Assembly: GCA_040752595.1 (NCBI GenBank)
Contig: JBFMGX010000040.1
Location: 16,368 to 80,367 of the forward strand
Reading direction: 5' to 3'
Origin: Candidatus Zixiibacteriota bacterium
GTDB lineage: Bacteria > Zixibacteria > MSB-5A5 > WJJR01
Length of the DNA: 64,000 nt
Part shown: one piece after another, positions 42,940-51,589 of the stretch
How the letters are laid out: each line of letters starts with the position of its first letter
Numbering within the stretch: the first letter of the stretch is position 1
Position numbers and translations under genes: made by a program
The notes under the pieces: generated by a model
Database searches by the model: none
What the model was told of the DNA's origin: nothing
The model's input: only the letters and a program-made list of their open reading frames with translations

Positions 42940-44828
42940 GTCTCCCGCAAACCCTCCTCCGCCAACACGCGCACATCACCGACGCGGCGGGTGATGCCCT
43001 CGCGATCGAGCGCCTCGCCGATCGGCACCGCATACCGCCGTGTCGTGCCGAGCAAGTCGCGCAGTTGCCCCGCCGTCAACGACGGTTGGGTGCGCAGGGC
43101 CTCACGCACCTTCTCACGGACAGCAGCATAGAGCTCGGTCGTCAGAATCACACCATCGCCCAGTGCCAACACTCGTCCGGTCGAGATCCAGAAGCCGAGG
43201 ATCGCCCTGGCATGCTCGGTGCGTGATTCCAGATCTTCGCGCGTCGGCGGCAACATCCCCCCATCGATCAGCGTCTTCCAGAGGCGCTCCGCCTCCCCAT
43301 TCCAATCGGCCGGCAACGCCGCCTGATGTCCGGGAAGGTGATACGCGTCACCGGTCCGCGCCACCTCACCCGAACTTGAGAGCCAGTCGGCGAGAGCCGG
43401 CATCGGTTCGGCAGGGATTCGGGCGCGCGCCTGCCATGCTGCCAGATTGAGGCCAGACAGATAGGGCTGTTCGTGATGAATCAACGCGAGTATCCCGACC
43501 AACTGCCGCCGACTGTCCGCCAGCCAGGCCGCATCGAAAAGCCAGCCCCGCGACTCTGCAACATCCCCTCTCTGCAAGGCCTGGTCCAAATCGGCGGCAA
43601 TCTCCGATGCTGTGAACGGCCCCTCGTCCAGGAAACCGGCACGCGATGCGAAACCACGTTTCCCCAGTTCGGTCCGGCGATACGAGGCAATCGTTCCATC
43701 ACGACGCAGCTGCAACCGCCGCAGCAGATCGGGGTCGCGGTGCGCGCGACGGTCGCCGCCCAAATCCAGGATGATTCCGCCGCCAATTGTCACCCCCGGA
43801 GTCGGCCAGCGGAGGACGAAGCGGTCCTGAAGACGCGCCTTGATCGGCTGACGAAGATGGAACTCACAAAATCCCTCTTGGCCGGGTTCGATGTGCGCTT
43901 CGCTGACTGGTCGGGCGATGCCATCCGGCTCAACCGTCCCCAACATGACCAGAACCTGCCGTTGCCGCTCCAGGGGATGCGTCGCGTCAGGGAGGATGCG
44001 AACCTGACCCCACAGTCGATCGCTGGTCGCGGCGTCCGTTGGCATCACGAGGCATTGCCCGCGCTTCACATTGTCACTGTCCGCGCCCGCCAGATTGACC
44101 GCGACCCGCTGTCCCGGCAACGCCGTCGTCACACCACGCTTGTGCACCTGCAACTCACGAACACGGGCATTGCCGGCGCCGGGAACGAGAACCACGCTCT
44201 GCCCAACCGACAGCGCGCCATCGATCAGTGTCCCTGTGACCACAACGCCGCGCCCGGCAACCGCAAAGACCCGGTCGATGTACAAGCGCGGCTTGCCGAT
44301 GTCGCGCCGCGGCGACAGCGTGCGCGTCATCGCATCGATGGCATCACGCAGATCATCCAGCCCCTCTCCCGTCACCGAATCGACAGGAACGATGGCCGGC
44401 GGTTCGGAATCGGGAAAGGCACCGGCCACATGGTCACGCACGTCGGCCTTCACCAACTCCAGCCAGTCACGCTCCACGAGGCCGATCTTGGTGATGACCA
44501 CGATTCCCCGACGCACACCCAGGAAGCGCAGGATGGCGAGATGTTCGGCCGACTGCGGCATCCAGCCATCATCGGCGGCGATCACCAGAAGGACGAAGTC
44601 GATGGCGCCGACGCCGGCAATCATGTTCTTCACGAACCGCTCATGCCCCGGAACGTCGACAATACCGATCGTCTCGCCGGATTTCGTGGTCACCCAGGCG
44701 AAGCCGAGATCAATGGTCATCCCGCGCGCCTTCTCCTCCGGGAGACGGTCGGGATCGATGCCGGAGAGCGCCATGACCAACGTGGACTTTCCGTGGTCGA
44801 CGTGCCCGGCGGTGCCCATCACGTACAT
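42936..44828 (-). CDS. selB: selenocysteine-specific elongation factor SelB
   Basis: Delivers Sec-tRNA(Sec) to UGA codons next to a SECIS hairpin. EF-Tu-like GTPase: G1 GHVDHGKS (8-15), switch region PEEKARGMTIDLGFAW, G3 VDVPGHE (58-63), G4 reads TKIG (113-116) where TKxD is expected. Domains 2 and 3 follow (about 180-365) and four winged-helix domains make up the C-terminus (about 370-630, SECIS binding). Total 630 residues, normal. The Asp to Gly change at 116 is a single base (GGC for GAC) and could be real or a sequence error. Downstream of selA with repeats in the 131-base gap. Confidence 0.95.
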   Translation of the reverse strand: MYVMGTAGHVDHGKSTLVMALSGIDPDRLPEEKARGMTIDLGFAWVTTKSGETIGIVDVPGHERFVKNMIAGVGAIDFVLLVIAADDGWMPQSAEHLAILRFLGVRRGIVVITKIGLVERDWLELVKADVRDHVAGAFPDSEPPAIVPVDSVTGEGLDDLRDAIDAMTRTLSPRRDIGKPRLYIDRVFAVAGRGVVVTGTLIDGALSVGQSVVLVPGAGNARVRELQVHKRGVTTALPGQRVAVNLAGADSDNVKRGQCLVMPTDAATSDRLWGQVRILPDATHPLERQRQVLVMLGTVEPDGIARPVSEAHIEPGQEGFCEFHLRQPIKARLQDRFVLRWPTPGVTIGGGIILDLGGDRRAHRDPDLLRRLQLRRDGTIASYRRTELGKRGFASRAGFLDEGPFTASEIAADLDQALQRGDVAESRGWLFDAAWLADSRRQLVGILALIHHEQPYLSGLNLAAWQARARIPAEPMPALADWLSSSGEVARTGDAYHLPGHQAALPADWNGEAERLWKTLIDGGMLPPTREDLESRTEHARAILGFWISTGRVLALGDGVILTTELYAAVREKVREALRTQPSLTAGQLRDLLGTTRRYAVPIGEALDREGITRRVGDVRVLAEEGLRET

Positions 44829-44854
44829 ATTCGGAGATCCAGATTCAGACTGAT

Positions 44855-44972
44855 GTCAGGAGCACAGGGCTCCTGACCTACAACTTTGCGGGACCGCGAT
44901 CAGAGATCGCGGCCACACATGCCTCAAGACACAGAATCCCAATCCACGGACAAGGGGCTTCAGCCCCTTGCA
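44855..44972. repeat. three palindromes between selB and selA
   Basis: In order: ACAGG-loop hairpin (44855-44881, GTCAGGAGC/GCTCCTGAC), family E hairpin (about 44890-44915, CCGCGATCAGAGATCGCGG), and a family C hairpin (44949-44972, CAAGGGGCTTCAGCCCCTTG). The last contains the TGA stop codon of selA at 44960-44962. Confidence 0.7.
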
Positions 44973-46354
44973 GCGCTCTTCAGGAACCGCGCGACGTCAT
45001 CATCATCGGCGGCGAACATCGTCCGCAGTGACAACACGAATCGCCCATCCACGATCGTGCCGATGATCGGAGGCGTGAATGCCCGCGCCGCGTCTGCCAT
45101 CGCCCCGGCATCAGGGGGAGGGGACAGACTCAGGCCCCAACCGGGGATGGTCTTCCCTGGAGCAGCACCGCCACCAAACGTATCTGCGGTCGCAGTTGTC
45201 TCCGCTTGCCATCCTGCCGCTTTGGCCGCAGTGGTCAGGGAGGACGCACGTCGATGCAACTCGTCGACAGGAACCGCGAGGAGCCGGTACAGTGGAATGG
45301 CGGTCTCCGCGCGACCGGCCCGATGCGCCGCGACTGTTTCCTCCATGGCCAGCAGTGTGTTCTTCCCCGGACGGAGGGCTCGGTAGAAAGGGTCCTTGCG
45401 CAGTCGGTTGATCAGTTCCGTGCGCCCCAAGATGATCCCCGCCTGCGGACCGCCCAAGAGTTTGTCGCCCGAAGCAGTCACCAAGTCGGCACCGCATCCG
45501 ACGGCCGCCCGCAATGTCGGCTCGCCTGAGTACGCGCAAATCGCGCCGGGGCCGACTGCACCGGAGCCCAGATCCCAGACGACCGGAATGCCGCGATGGC
45601 GTCCGAAAGATGCCAGGTCCCTCGGCTCAACTTCCGAGACAAACCCGGTCTGCACGAAGTTCGAACGGTGGACTTTGAGGATCAGCGCCGTCTGCGGACC
45701 ACAGGCCTTCTCGTAATCCGCCAAGACGGTCTGATTGGTCGTGCCGACTTCACGGAGTACCGCGCCGCTGCGGGCGAGGATTTCCGGTATGCGGAATCCG
45801 CCGCCGATTTGAACCAGTTCACCACGCGAGATGACGACCTCTCTGCCCCAGGCCAACGTCGTCAACACGAGGTAGACGGCAGCCGCGTTGTTGTTCACGA
45901 TCAACCCCGCTTCCGCCTCTGCCAGTGACGCCAACTCCGCCTCGACGGCCGCACCGCGTCGGCCGCGCGTGCCGCACTCCAGATCGAATTCGAGGGACAC
46001 ATACGACGTCAACTGCGGCAGCACGTGCTCCACGAGCTGCCGGTCCCACGGAGCCCGTCCCAAATTGGTGTGCAGCAGCACGCCGGTCGCATTGATGACC
46101 CTCTGAGGGAACCGACGCCTTCGGGTCGCCGCGCGAGCGATGACATCGGCTATGATCTCATCCACTCCGGGCCACGGATCTCCGACATTGATGGAATCAC
46201 GATATCTTCCGACGACCGCACGGATGTCCTCGGTGATCGCAGGCCGGCCATCGCGGGCAATCAGAGCGGCCAGCGAAGCATGCTCAAGGAGGACCTCGAC
46301 CGACGGGGGACGAGTCGGCGGCGATGGTTCCGAACGGGACTGACGCTTGTTCAT
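44960..46354 (-). CDS. selA: L-seryl-tRNA(Sec) selenium transferase
   Basis: PLP enzyme converting Ser-tRNA(Sec) to Sec-tRNA(Sec) with selenophosphate. Motifs: RVINATGVLLHTNLGRAP (about 85-102), GTRGRRGAAVEAELA, VNNNAAAVYLVL, HRSNFVQTGF, VVWDLGSGA, PLP Lys298 in TASGDKLLGGPQAG, and RPGKNTLLAMEET. Length 464 is normal. The tRNA-Sec gene ends 15 bases before the start codon. selD (selenophosphate synthetase) is not in the window. The final residues and stop codon are inside a family C palindrome. Confidence 0.95.
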   Translation of the reverse strand: MNKRQSRSEPSPPTRPPSVEVLLEHASLAALIARDGRPAITEDIRAVVGRYRDSINVGDPWPGVDEIIADVIARAATRRRRFPQRVINATGVLLHTNLGRAPWDRQLVEHVLPQLTSYVSLEFDLECGTRGRRGAAVEAELASLAEAEAGLIVNNNAAAVYLVLTTLAWGREVVISRGELVQIGGGFRIPEILARSGAVLREVGTTNQTVLADYEKACGPQTALILKVHRSNFVQTGFVSEVEPRDLASFGRHRGIPVVWDLGSGAVGPGAICAYSGEPTLRAAVGCGADLVTASGDKLLGGPQAGIILGRTELINRLRKDPFYRALRPGKNTLLAMEETVAAHRAGRAETAIPLYRLLAVPVDELHRRASSLTTAAKAAGWQAETTATADTFGGGAAPGKTIPGWGLSLSPPPDAGAMADAARAFTPPIIGTIVDGRFVLSLRTMFAADDDDVARFLKSAARG

Positions 46355-46369
46355 GATCGAGAAAACAAG

Positions 46370-46464
46370 CGGAAGGGGTGGGAATCGAACCCACCGCGGC
46401 CGACCCGAGGCCGACCGCCTACGGATTTGAAGTCCGCGCCGGCCACCAGACCGAATCCTCTTCC
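46370..46464 (-). tRNA. selC: tRNA-Sec (anticodon UCA)
   Basis: Read on the minus strand: 5' acceptor arm GGAAGAGG, six-pair D stem (TCGGTC/GGCCGG), anticodon loop CTTCAAA with UCA, a very long GC-rich variable arm, T arm GTGGG-TTCGATT-CCCAC, and 3' acceptor CCCCTTCC with discriminator G. This is the bacterial 8 + 5 tRNA-Sec architecture. One A-C mismatch is present in the acceptor stem (position 6). CCA is not encoded. It stands directly before selA, in line with its role as the substrate of SelA and SelB. Confidence 0.95.
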
Positions 46465-46531
46465 GGCCCTAAAATAACTGTTCGTAAACCGTCGCGCTGC
46501 TGCATTTCAAGGGTCATTCCTTGTTGCACGC

Positions 46532-46559
46532 GTAGGGGCGCACGGCCGTGCGCCCCTAC
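46532..46559. repeat. perfect 28-base palindrome
   Basis: The left half is GTAGGGGCGCACGG and the right half is its exact reverse complement. It sits between tRNA-Sec and bshB1, 20 bases after the bshB1 stop codon in the direction of transcription. It belongs to the GTAGG-type hairpin group of this window and may double as a terminator for bshB1. Confidence 0.75.
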
Positions 46560-46578
46560 CAATGCCCCGCTAGAGCGC

Positions 46579-47301
46579 CTAAATCGACGGCACCGTCATC
46601 TTGAGCGGATCGTCGATCTCAACCGCCTCCTTGATCGCGTACGCCTCCGCATGACGCCTGCGGATCATCCGTCCCAACTGCCGTGCGTCCACGTCCATCA
46701 ACTCGAAGATGTCGACGCCGGGCTCATAAATCGACCGTGCCGCCTCCGCTGTCCCGAACTGCGATGCATAGGCCCGGACCGCGGCGAGCTTGCGCTCGAA
46801 CTGCGCCGAGACGTCGACCAGGAAGGAATACGGCGGCTGCCTGAGAAAGGCGGTGTAGAGAATCTTGCGCGGCCGATGCGGCTGCCCTTTCAGATCGAGC
46901 TTCTTCAGACCAGCCAGGAAGCAGGCATCGTACGCCATCTCACCGGCGACCCGGTGATCGGGATGGCGCTGCCGCCAATGCGGAAGGATGACCAGGGCGG
47001 GTCGCAAGCGTCGGATGATCGCCGCAACCGCCAGGCGGTTCTCCAGTGTGTTCTCAAGTCTGGCATCGGGGAGATTCAGGTTCTCCCGATGCGTCAGATT
47101 CATGATCTTCGCGGCGGCGTATGCTTCGGCCTCACGTTCGGCAGCACTGCCGCGCGTGCCCATCTCTCCGGCGGTGAAATCGACAATCCCTGTCTTGTAG
47201 CCGAGATCGGCAAACTTGATGAGCAGTCCGCCGCACGTGATCTCGACGTCATCACGATGCGCAGCCAGCGCCAGAGCATCCACCGTCGTTGTCTCGTTCA
47301 T
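46579..47301 (-). CDS. bshB1: N-acetylglucosaminyl-malate deacetylase (bacillithiol synthesis)
   Basis: LmbE-type zinc deacetylase that makes GlcN-malate, second step of bacillithiol synthesis. Motifs: LALAAHRDDVEITCGG (usual AHPDD reads AHRDD; the zinc-binding His and Asp remain), TAGEMGTRGSAAEREAEA, NLNLPDARLE, and HWRQRHPDHRVAGEM with the third zinc His. C-terminal DVSAQFERKLAAVRAYASQF is typical of BshB1. Length 240, normal. It follows bshA, with bshC further upstream, so the whole pathway is encoded here. Confidence 0.93.
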   Translation of the reverse strand: MNETTTVDALALAAHRDDVEITCGGLLIKFADLGYKTGIVDFTAGEMGTRGSAAEREAEAYAAAKIMNLTHRENLNLPDARLENTLENRLAVAAIIRRLRPALVILPHWRQRHPDHRVAGEMAYDACFLAGLKKLDLKGQPHRPRKILYTAFLRQPPYSFLVDVSAQFERKLAAVRAYASQFGTAEAARSIYEPGVDIFELMDVDARQLGRMIRRRHAEAYAIKEAVEIDDPLKMTVPSI

Positions 47302-47314
47302 CGAACTCCGATGT

Positions 47315-47374
47315 GTAGGGCGGACCTTGCCCGCCGTTCCCGACGCATATAGAGGTGGGCGGAGCCCACCCTAC
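47315..47374. repeat. GTAGGG-type palindrome pair carrying the bshA stop codon
   Basis: GTAGGGCGGACCTTGCCCGCC on one side, and GGTGGGCGGAGCCCACCCTAC on the other, inverted relative to each other. The minus-strand TAG within the second CTAC (47371-47373) is the stop codon of bshA. Confidence 0.68.
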
Positions 47375-48507
47375 AAACCCAATACCCGCCTGTAGAAATC
47401 CTCATACAAAGGGACAACCGCTTCCGCTGTAAACTTCTCCCGGACCGCCGCCAATCCCGCCTCGCGCAAACGTGCCGCCAGCGGTGGATCGGTCAGGATC
47501 TGATACAACCGCTCTCCGCCTTCGTCGTACTCATCCGGTCCCACCAGAAGCCCGTTGACACCCTCCTCCACCAACTCGGGAACTCCCCCGACGCGCGAGG
47601 CCACCACGGGCACGCCGCAGGCCATCGCTTCCAGCGCCGCGAGACCGAAAGCCTCATAGTGCGACGGCAGCAGAAACACATCGGCCGCGCAGAGAATCTG
47701 ATCGACGTCTTCACGGTTGCCGAGGAAATCGACGGAATCGGCGACTCCCAGCGATCTCGCCAGGGCAAACGCTTCTGCGGTCTGTGGCCCATCGCCGATC
47801 ATCAGCAGGCGTGCCGGAAGCCGCCGCCGGAGCCGCGCGAACATCTGCACCACGCCGATCACGTTCTTCACCGGGCGGAAGTTGGAGAGGTGCGCCACCA
47901 CCTTCTCCTCCCCCTTCGCGAAGCGGGCGCGGCATTCCCCGGCGGGACGCGGATGGAACCGGGTCGTGTCGACGAAATTGCGGATGACCTCGATCGGGCG
48001 GCGGGTCCCGAAGACGCTGATCGTCTTGTTCTTGAGGAACTCCGAGACCGCGGTGACGCCATTGACCGCGTCAATCGAGAAGCGCGTGATCTCGAAGAAC
48101 GAGCGGTCCGATCCGACCAGTGTGATGTCGGTCCCATGCAACGTGCACACCGTGCGCGGCCCGGCCGGGCCGAGCGATTGCTGCGCCAGGTAGGCCGCAA
48201 TCGCCAGGGGAATCGCGTAATGTGCGTGCAGAATGTCCAATTGACGCTGCTGCGCCACCTCGATCATCTTCGACGCCAGGGACAGCGTGAACGGCGGGTA
48301 CTTGAACAGCGGGTAGGTCGGCGTCTCCACTTCGTGGAAGTACAAGTCGACGTCGAAGCGGTCGAGACGGTACGGCAGCGCATGACTGATAAAGTGGACC
48401 TCATGCCCGCGCATCGCCAAGTGCGCCCCCAGCTCAGTGGCGAGAATCCCCGATCCGCCCGGAACCGGGTAGCAGGTGATGCCGATCTTCAACGGGGTAG
48501 TCGGCAT
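47371..48507 (-). CDS. bshA: N-acetyl-alpha-D-glucosaminyl L-malate synthase (bacillithiol synthesis)
   Basis: GT4 glycosyltransferase that joins UDP-GlcNAc to malate, the first step of bacillithiol synthesis. Start [22 protein letters not shown] (shape only) with the GGSG loop, [63 protein letters not shown], and the donor-binding motif [20 protein letters not shown]. Length 378 is normal. The last residues (LGL) are followed by a TAG supplied by a palindromic repeat. Adjacent to bshB1 (69-base gap). Confidence 0.95.
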   Translation of the reverse strand: MPTTPLKIGITCYPVPGGSGILATELGAHLAMRGHEVHFISHALPYRLDRFDVDLYFHEVETPTYPLFKYPPFTLSLASKMIEVAQQRQLDILHAHYAIPLAIAAYLAQQSLGPAGPRTVCTLHGTDITLVGSDRSFFEITRFSIDAVNGVTAVSEFLKNKTISVFGTRRPIEVIRNFVDTTRFHPRPAGECRARFAKGEEKVVAHLSNFRPVKNVIGVVQMFARLRRRLPARLLMIGDGPQTAEAFALARSLGVADSVDFLGNREDVDQILCAADVFLLPSHYEAFGLAALEAMACGVPVVASRVGGVPELVEEGVNGLLVGPDEYDEGGERLYQILTDPPLAARLREAGLAAVREKFTAEAVVPLYEDFYRRVLGL

Positions 48508-48554
48508 GGCACTTGAATCAGCTCCAGCAACAAGAGGAAGGCGAGTGGAGAATA

Positions 48555-48608
48555 ACCTCTCCCTCCGGGAGAGGTCGATCCGTCCGGCGGACGGATCGGG
48601 TGAGGGGA
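48555..48608. repeat. dispersed palindromic repeat, family A, copy 3
   Basis: ACCTCTCCCTCCGGGAGAGG followed by TCGATCCGTCCGGCGGACGGATC and GGGTGAGGGGA. This is the half-unit of copies 1 and 2, in inverse orientation. It lies between bshC and bshA. Confidence 0.72.
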
Positions 48609-48651
48609 TCGCCGTATCGATTCATTCCACAGACGACCTCATGCCAACCGA

Positions 48652-50325
48652 TCACGGCTCAATGAGCTGATGATCGTGAGTCCCGATCGCCAGTTGCCGG
48701 CGCACGCTCGACAGGAAGTCGAATCCGTACTTGTTGAGATAATACGTGATGTTGAACACGCGCTCCTGGGGCCGGCCCTCGGGATAGAGATGCGCGGCCA
48801 GCTTGTAGAATTTGGCGCGGATCTCCTCCCCCTTACGCTTGTGGGCCTGGAAGACCTTCTTTTCGAGGTGATCCCACGAGGATGCGATCCTACCGGCATC
48901 GACTTCGAAGGTCTTGTCGAGGGTCGGCTCGAAGGCCACGACGCTCTCCTTCAACTGCGCCAGGCGCTCCTCCCACTGTTTCTTCTCCGCCGCGAAACGA
49001 CCGGCCAGACCGGACGGGAACGAACGCTCGAAGTGGCGGTTGATCAGCGCCTCAATGTCGCCAAAGAACTCGGGGATCTCGTGCCCGAGCCCATTCACGG
49101 CGCTTCTGATCTTCTGCTCGATCACGGTCGCCGACGAGCGCGGCAGCACGACCGGCATGGTCACGCCGAATCGGTCGAACAGGGACCGCGATTGCGCCCA
49201 ATAGGCGATCTCCGACGGTCCACAGACGGCGGCAACCACCGGGAACAGGTACGATTGCACGACAGGGCGCAACAGGACTCCGGGGGAAAAGGACGACGGA
49301 TCTTCATGCAACCGCTGCTGCCAGACCGCGACATCGTGCGGCTTCCTCTCGGGATCAGTCCACAGGCCATTGGAGTCGGCACGGATGGCGTGGCGGCCAT
49401 TGCGGATGTGAAACAGGTGCGTGTGCCCTTCCGGATGAGAGACTTGCCGATGGTACCCCGACTCTTCGAGTCGCTGACCGTTCTCCGACAATGCTGCCGC
49501 CGTGAGTGCGTGCCCATCGATCTCCTCGGCCACGAGCGGCGCCGCCAGCGCCTTGGCCTCGGCATCGGCCGGATTGAAGAGGACCAGTCCGTGCGGCCCC
49601 AGAATACGGGTCATCCAGCGTCCGAAGGCCTGGACCATCGTGCGCCCGGGAGCATAGTCGTCCCGCAACGCCGCCTCGATCACGTCTGAGAATTCCGTCT
49701 TCAATTGGGCGTCGTGCAATTCGGCAAGGACCGACGCGATCTCACTTCCCAGATGCACCTGGGCGGCCGGCGCTCGCGGCGCGATGTGATCGGGTTTCAG
49801 GACAAGCCGACGAACCTGATTCTGAGTATCCGGGAGGCCGGCCCAGCGAATCTCCTCGAAGTCGTGATCGTCAGCGGCGATCCAGAAGATCGGAATGACC
49901 GGTCGGTCAAGCATCTCGCGCAACCGCGCCGCCCAGCTCAGGAGCGTGATCGACTTGTAGATGGTGTACAGCGGACCGCCAAACAAGCCGGCCTGCTGGC
50001 CGGTGAAGATGACCACGGCCCGTTCCCCGGCCAGTTCCTGTGCCGCGGCGATCGCCGCCGGGGGCGCGCCGAATTCACCGTTCTGGCGCACCAACATCGC
50101 CGCCGCCACGCGGCGCCCTACAACGGGGTGATCGAGGCGCCGGGCGCAGCACTGGAAGGCGCCGAGCGTCGCGTGCGGCCAGAGGTAGAAAGCGCCGGTC
50201 CGGTCCGGGTCATAGAGAACGTCGAGATAGAGCCGGGCCCGACCGGGGATCCTGCCGGTGTGAATGGTAGACGGGATCATCGCATGGGGCCCGGGGACGA
50301 TCTGCGGGAGCGTCCGGCCATCCAC
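48652..50325 (-). CDS. bshC: putative cysteine ligase BshC (bacillithiol synthesis)
   Basis: Adds cysteine to GlcN-malate, the final step of bacillithiol synthesis. Aligned by eye with the Bacillus protein: VVIFTGQQAGLFGGPLYTIYKSI, PVIPIFWIAADDHDFEEI, GLVLFNPAD, QSYLFPVVAAVCGPSEIAYWAQ, MPVVLPRSSATVIE, and the C-terminal coiled-coil region ending QERVFNITYYLNKYG. Length 557 compares with about 540. The GTG at 50325 and the ATG 15 codons later are both possible starts; neither has a good ribosome binding site. First gene of the bacillithiol cluster. Confidence 0.92.
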   Translation of the reverse strand: MDGRTLPQIVPGPHAMIPSTIHTGRIPGRARLYLDVLYDPDRTGAFYLWPHATLGAFQCCARRLDHPVVGRRVAAAMLVRQNGEFGAPPAAIAAAQELAGERAVVIFTGQQAGLFGGPLYTIYKSITLLSWAARLREMLDRPVIPIFWIAADDHDFEEIRWAGLPDTQNQVRRLVLKPDHIAPRAPAAQVHLGSEIASVLAELHDAQLKTEFSDVIEAALRDDYAPGRTMVQAFGRWMTRILGPHGLVLFNPADAEAKALAAPLVAEEIDGHALTAAALSENGQRLEESGYHRQVSHPEGHTHLFHIRNGRHAIRADSNGLWTDPERKPHDVAVWQQRLHEDPSSFSPGVLLRPVVQSYLFPVVAAVCGPSEIAYWAQSRSLFDRFGVTMPVVLPRSSATVIEQKIRSAVNGLGHEIPEFFGDIEALINRHFERSFPSGLAGRFAAEKKQWEERLAQLKESVVAFEPTLDKTFEVDAGRIASSWDHLEKKVFQAHKRKGEEIRAKFYKLAAHLYPEGRPQERVFNITYYLNKYGFDFLSSVRRQLAIGTHDHQLIEP

Positions 50326-50438
50326 AGTCTACGCAATTCAGTCATGTGGCGCTTGGACTGATTCGCCTCGGGATTCGACAATATCCCGCAGGCGTTGAAC
50401 CGGACGGCACCGTCTGGATATGGACTTCCGGGGAATAG

Positions 50439-51407
50439 TCACAGCCATTTCCGGCGACGGAACAGCCACAGCATGCCGGTCACGAGGACGGCGCACAGAC
50501 CCCAGAAGAAGAGATACCCGTGTCGCCATTTGATCTCGGGGAAGTGCACGAAGTTCATCCCGTACACGCCGGTGAGGAAATACATCGGCAGGAAGACCGT
50601 GGCGATGATGGTCAGGATCTTGATCGTGTCGTTCGTGTTCTTCTGCACCGCCGAGAAATGCACCTCGAGGACCGAATTCAAGGTGTCACGCAGCGAGTCC
50701 GCCAGATCGTTGACGCGTTGCATGTGATCGAACGCATCCCGGAAGTACAGCCGTGCCTGCGCGCCGATCAACGGGAACTGGTCGCGGGCAAACCGATTCA
50801 GAATCTCCCGCTGCGGCGTTGCGATCCGCTTCAAATGCGCCAGGTCGCGCTTCAGGGAGAAGATGTGCTTTGTGACGTCCCTGCCCGGCGCGGCAAAGAC
50901 CTCGTCTTCCGCCAGATCGACTTCATCCTCCATCCGCTCCAGCGTGCTGTCATAGTGGTCGACCAGGTGATCCAGCACCGCGTGAAACAGGAAATCGGCG
51001 CCGCGCGACATCAGCCGATCGTCATTCTGACAGCGTCGCGCCACGGCTTCGAGGGGACGGATCGGATCATAGTGAATCGTCACCACGCCGGATCGCAAGA
51101 GAAAGATGTCGACCTCGCGGGTCGCGAGTCCATCGGCGACGTTCGGATAGTCGGCGATCTTGAAAACCACGAACAGATACTGACCATAATCGTCGACTTT
51201 GGGCCCGGGGAGCTCGGCGATCACGTCCTCAATGGCCAGTGGGTGAAAGCCGAAATCGGCGGTGAGCACGTACGATTCTGCGTCGGTGGGATTGGAGAAG
51301 TCGACCCAGAACACCTGGTTGGGCACCCGCAACAACTCGTCGAAGGCGAGCAGCCCCTCGGTGCGAACAATGCCACGGTCGGGCTGGTATGTGTGCGTGA
51401 CAATCAT
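50439..51407 (-). CDS. corA: CorA-family magnesium/cobalt channel
   Basis: Inner membrane channel for divalent cations, 322 residues. The cytoplasmic alpha/beta funnel (about 1-250, VFWVDFSNPTDAESYVL, HPLAIEDVIAELPGPKVDDYGQYLFVV by shape) and long stalk helix precede two C-terminal transmembrane helices; the selectivity motif YGMNF lies at their junction (TGVYGMNFVHFPE). The tail RRRKWL is basic as in other CorA proteins. GGGGAGG lies upstream of the ATG. Stands alone between bshC and the M28 gene. Confidence 0.93.
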   Translation of the reverse strand: MIVTHTYQPDRGIVRTEGLLAFDELLRVPNQVFWVDFSNPTDAESYVLTADFGFHPLAIEDVIAELPGPKVDDYGQYLFVVFKIADYPNVADGLATREVDIFLLRSGVVTIHYDPIRPLEAVARRCQNDDRLMSRGADFLFHAVLDHLVDHYDSTLERMEDEVDLAEDEVFAAPGRDVTKHIFSLKRDLAHLKRIATPQREILNRFARDQFPLIGAQARLYFRDAFDHMQRVNDLADSLRDTLNSVLEVHFSAVQKNTNDTIKILTIIATVFLPMYFLTGVYGMNFVHFPEIKWRHGYLFFWGLCAVLVTGMLWLFRRRKWL

Positions 51408-51589
51408 CGGGTCCGCCTCCCCGGCTCAGTGCGCAGCGGGAACGGAAACCACGGATGATACTGCCTCTTCTGGCTTCACGGCAATCGGAATTGTCTCGCA
51501 CATCCGACGAGGGCAGGTTGGTGGAAGGAGCGGTCCGGCTGACCGCGACCGAACATGCCACCACCGGCCGGGAGGCGGCCCGGCGATAC

